Program-made: the position numbers and the translations under genes | From: Firmicutes bacterium CAG:341 | GTDB taxonomy: Bacteria; Bacillota; Clostridia; Oscillospirales; Acutalibacteraceae | Assembly: GCA_000434995.1 (NCBI GenBank) | Contig: FR895309.1 | Span: 1-9,229 of the forward strand | Direction: 5' to 3' | Length of the DNA stretch: 9,229 nucleotides | Shown here: positions 7,452 through 9,229 of the stretch, in pieces | Numbering within the stretch: the stretch's first letter is position 1 | Layout of the letters: the number at the start of each line of letters is the position of its first letter | The notes under the pieces: model-generated | Database searches by the model: none | What the model was told of the DNA's origin: nothing | The model's input: only the letters and a program-made list of their open reading frames with translations

Positions 7452-7490
7452 TAACTTGTTTGTTATTACTTTTTTGAATCAAGTGATTTT

Positions 7491-7719
7491 TTCGGCTTGA
7501 AATAATTGTTGTTTTATCTAACTGTTAGGCTGTCGTACAATATCTATATAATGGGTAGTGTTTTCTATTTTTAGACTTTTTATACAATATATTGAGTTAT
7601 TAAAAATTGGTAAAATAAAATGTTACAAATTGTAAGAATTTAAAGTGGCATTTCTAACGATTTTACAAAAATATACTTTCTCACACTAAATCGCTAAAGA
7701 ATATAACCACAAGATATAG
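7491..7719. other. AT-rich non-coding stretch between palindrome and WalR-type box
   Basis: I see no credible coding frame, RNA gene or repeat family here. The notable element is a short perfect dyad, TTACAA-A-TTGTAA at 7623-7635. It also contains TGTTAC and TGTAAG half-sites resembling WalR half-boxes but with 4 rather than 5 bases between them. A TATAAT at 7547-7552 lacks a good -35 box at the right distance. Confidence 0.5.
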
Positions 7720-7736
7720 TGTAACCGTTTTGTAAC
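7720..7736 (+). promoter_or_regulatory. Predicted WalR (YycF) binding site
   Basis: TGTAAC-CGTTT-TGTAAC matches the published WalR consensus of two TGT(A/T)A(A/T/C) half-sites separated by five bases without a mismatch. The centre lies about 100 bp upstream of the predicted transcription start of the 3D-domain gene. In Bacillus, WalRK controls wall hydrolases including the 3D protein YocH, so the gene context fits. The consensus is AT-rich and short, so chance occurrence in such DNA is possible. WalR itself is not encoded in the window. Confidence 0.6.
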
Positions 7737-7794
7737 CATACCACAATGTTAAAAACGTTTGTGCATATTATACAAAATCTTATCTTCGGAAATA

Positions 7795-7823
7795 TTGACA
7801 CATTATGCATTTGTCACTATAAT
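7795..7823 (+). promoter_or_regulatory. Consensus sigma-A-type promoter of the 3D-domain gene
   Basis: TTGACA (7795-7800) and TATAAT (7818-7823) are both perfect consensus boxes separated by exactly 17 bp. Transcription would start near 7830, leaving a leader of about 138 nt before the ATG at 7968. Such a strong core promoter suggests high basal expression or a need for control at the leader level. Confidence 0.9.
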
Positions 7824-7829
7824 GGCAAT

Positions 7830-7967
7830 CGCTCGAGGAAATAATAACGGTGAAGCAGAAAAAACAACTCTGCTCGATATGAAATTTTTGTAGCTACATT
7901 CGTATCGGTATTAGGAACAATGTTTCAAAGCGAAACCCTAATATTTCTATCACAAAAGGAGATTAAG
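7830..7967 (+). promoter_or_regulatory. Structured 5' leader of the 3D-domain gene
   Basis: The leader can form a GCAGA/TCTGC hairpin (7855-7859 with 7869-7873), flanked by TCGA/TCGA pairing (7833-7836 with 7874-7877). It can also form CGATATG/CGTATCG (7875-7881 with 7901-7907, one G-U), and a two-part stem TATTAGG/CCTAATA (7909-7915 with 7937-7943) topped by GTTTC/GAAAC (7922-7926 with 7932-7936). The second and third helices share bases 7875-7877, so they exclude each other. I could not match it to a riboswitch class. Pairings were found by eye, without energy calculation. Confidence 0.4.
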
Positions 7968-9197
7968 ATGACTAACCAATCAACAACCGGCGACATACGC
8001 GGCGTAAGCCATAAAGTCGTAACGGCAGTAATTGCGTTTGTGTTAGCAATAATTATTTTTGCATCAACTGCATTTGCACAGATGGTATCAAACTACACTG
8101 TTGAAATTAAAGTTGACAACAACACTTATACAATTACGACAAACGAAACGGAACCTATCGAAATCCTGTCGCAAGCAAATGTTACTTTGAAGGATACAGA
8201 CAAACTCGATATAAGCTCTTTTAACGCAGGTAAGGGCGGAGTTATTAAAGTTGACAGACTTAACAACATAAATGTTGAATTCAATGGAGTAACAAACACA
8301 TACAGCGTATACGGTGACACAGTTAAGGAAGCACTTGACGAAATCGGATTTAACACCGAAAAAGTTACTCTTAGCTGCTCACTTAATGATATTGTTACAG
8401 ACGGTATGGAAATTAAGTATATATCATCTAAAACAACCACACTTAAGGTTGACGGTGAAATATACAAAGTACCGGTTGTAGACGGAACTGTATCAACACT
8501 TCTTGATGTAGCAAATGTTACACTTGACGGTGATGATTACACTACCCCATCTGTAAATAAGCAGATTACAAAAAAAACCAAGGTAACTGTTAACCGTGTA
8601 ACATACAAGGAAGTTACCAAAAAAGAAAGCGTTAAATACGGTACCATTGAAAAAGAAAATGATGATGTTTACGAAGGCATTGAAACCGTAGTAAAAAAAG
8701 GCAAAAAAGGCAAAGCCAATGTAACTTATCAAGTAAAATATGTAAATGGTAAGAAAAAGACTAAGAAAGTTATTGACAAAGATGTTATTACCAAAGCTAA
8801 AAGCGAGGTAGTAAAAGTAGGCACAAAGGAAACAGACGGTGCCAAGGTCAAGACTAACGGAGTAAAGAATAAAAAGGGATACAAAGTAGGCCAAGTAATT
8901 TCAGGCAGATACACACACTACTGTGCTTGCGGCACTTGCGGTACAGGTACAGGTAGAACTGCAAGCGGCAAGCGTGTTTCAAACGGAATGAAAAACCCGT
9001 ACTACATTGCTTGTAACTGGTTGCCTATGGGTTCAATAGTAAATATTGACGGAACAAACTACACAGTAGTTGACAGAGGCGGTTCAGGCCTTTCAAGCGT
9101 AGGCAGAGTAGATATATTTACACCTGAAGGACACAGAGCATGCTATAAATACGGAACAGGCAAATGCACGCTTACAATTATGCGTTTGGGCTGGTAA
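7968..9197 (+). CDS. Secreted DUF348-G5-3D domain cell-wall protein (YabE-like)
   Basis: The 409-aa product begins with a signal peptide (hydrophobic 17-36, likely cleavage after AFA at 35-37). About three ubiquitin-like DUF348 repeats follow (roughly 43-83, 102-150 and 157-207), then a G5 domain (about 208-287, with KKGKKGKANVTYQVKYVNGK) and a C-terminal 3D domain (about 310-409). The order matches B. subtilis YabE, and the same front part precedes the Rpf domain in RpfB, so a role in peptidoglycan cleavage or remodelling outside the cell is likely. Of the three Asp that name the 3D domain, D369 (VVDRGG) and D382 (RVDIF) are present; the first, usually in IAVD or VAAD, appears as N350 (IACNW). 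The domain is Cys-rich (CACGTCG at 319-325, plus C349, C392 and C400). The start at 7968 follows AAAAGGAG 6 nt upstream. An in-frame ATG at 7920 lies within a leader hairpin and would put 16 residues before the signal peptide, so it is not used. Confidence 0.93.
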   Translation: MTNQSTTGDIRGVSHKVVTAVIAFVLAIIIFASTAFAQMVSNYTVEIKVDNNTYTITTNETEPIEILSQANVTLKDTDKLDISSFNAGKGGVIKVDRLNNINVEFNGVTNTYSVYGDTVKEALDEIGFNTEKVTLSCSLNDIVTDGMEIKYISSKTTTLKVDGEIYKVPVVDGTVSTLLDVANVTLDGDDYTTPSVNKQITKKTKVTVNRVTYKEVTKKESVKYGTIEKENDDVYEGIETVVKKGKKGKANVTYQVKYVNGKKKTKKVIDKDVITKAKSEVVKVGTKETDGAKVKTNGVKNKKGYKVGQVISGRYTHYCACGTCGTGTGRTASGKRVSNGMKNPYYIACNWLPMGSIVNIDGTNYTVVDRGGSGLSSVGRVDIFTPEGHRACYKYGTGKCTLTIMRLGW

Positions 9198-9229
9198 GTA
9201 TAAAATATATAAATTAGGTTCGTTAAAGG

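Larger units (their letters stand above)
7259..7490. repeat. 232-bp quasi-palindrome with perfect 90-bp arms
   Basis: Bases 7259-7348 are the exact reverse complement of 7401-7490, 90 of 90 by block-wise comparison. The 52-bp centre holds a 28-bp perfect palindrome (7361-7388) sharing the same axis (between 7374 and 7375). Only the two 12-nt segments 7349-7360 and 7389-7400 are poorly paired. The left arm contains the last 25 bases of the membrane protein gene plus its terminator, so the right arm is an inverted copy of a gene end. No transposase or evident target-site duplication flanks it. Flanking similarity ends abruptly: outside the arms the sequence reads ATAAC on the left and TTCGG on the right. 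Confidence 0.97.

Noticed and set aside
7259..7490. Transposon or MITE with terminal inverted repeats
   Set aside because: The left arm consists of the host gene's own end and terminator, no target-site duplication is evident, and no transposase is nearby.
7547..7552. Promoter based on a TATAAT box
   Set aside because: No acceptable -35 box lies 16-18 bp upstream, and TATAAT is frequent in this AT-rich stretch.
7491..7560. Remnant coding frame on the minus strand leading into the right palindrome arm
   Set aside because: The frame that would give the same C-terminal tail (KSLDSKK) reaches a stop codon within about 15 codons, so no second gene copy is present.
7920..7967. Longer N-terminus for the 3D-domain protein starting at ATG 7920
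   Set aside because: The ATG lies in a leader hairpin without a ribosome binding site and would add 16 residues before the signal peptide; ATG 7968 has AAAAGGAG at proper spacing.
7830..7967. ydaO-type c-di-AMP riboswitch in the leader
   Set aside because: The GGGG-rich conserved core segments expected for that class are absent by eye, although the gene type would fit.
8493..8894. Open frame of 133 codons on the minus strand within the 3D-domain gene
   Set aside because: It is Phe/Tyr-rich antisense of a Lys-rich region, overlaps a well-supported secreted protein gene and has no supporting signals.

Overview
The window looks like chromosomal DNA from a low-GC, Gram-positive anaerobe, most likely a clostridial Firmicute of the Ruminococcaceae/Oscillospirales kind. 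This rests on the AT-rich intergenic DNA, strong AGGAGG-type ribosome binding sites, consensus sigma-A-like promoters, the DUF1934-argS pairing (as ywiB-argS in Bacillus), and a secreted DUF348-G5-3D wall protein of YabE type. The lineage is inference; no rRNA or other marker is present. I see no tRNA, rRNA, CRISPR array, transposase or phage gene.

Left half (1-4807, minus strand): a compact four-gene operon read leftward from a promoter at about 4779-4807: D-alanine--D-alanine ligase (ddl), a DUF1934/YwiB-like beta-barrel protein, arginyl-tRNA synthetase (argS) and a radical SAM protein with a Cys-rich C-terminal region. Gaps are 2, 13 and 12 bp. The operon closes with a perfect 17-bp hairpin terminator at 39-83. 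It joins peptidoglycan precursor synthesis and translation to a radical SAM enzyme of unknown substrate.

Middle (4892-7333, plus strand): a divergent promoter with an extended -10 drives three genes that I cannot assign to a named system: a soluble 283-aa protein, a membrane-anchored protein that reads as a sortase fold lacking the catalytic His, Cys and Arg, and a four-helix membrane protein with a large predicted outside domain. The last two are coupled: the stop codon of one lies in the ribosome binding site of the next. Together they look like an uncharacterised cell-envelope module.

Right part (7259-9229): the end of the third gene and its terminator form one arm of a 232-bp quasi-palindrome whose 90-bp outer arms match perfectly. 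An AT-rich non-coding stretch follows. It contains an exact WalR (YycF)-type box, then a perfect-consensus promoter, a roughly 138-nt leader able to form several hairpins, and finally the secreted 3D-domain protein. This is the kind of gene the WalRK system controls in Bacillus. The strongest observations are the palindrome, the apparent pseudo-sortase, and the WalR box upstream of a 3D-domain gene.
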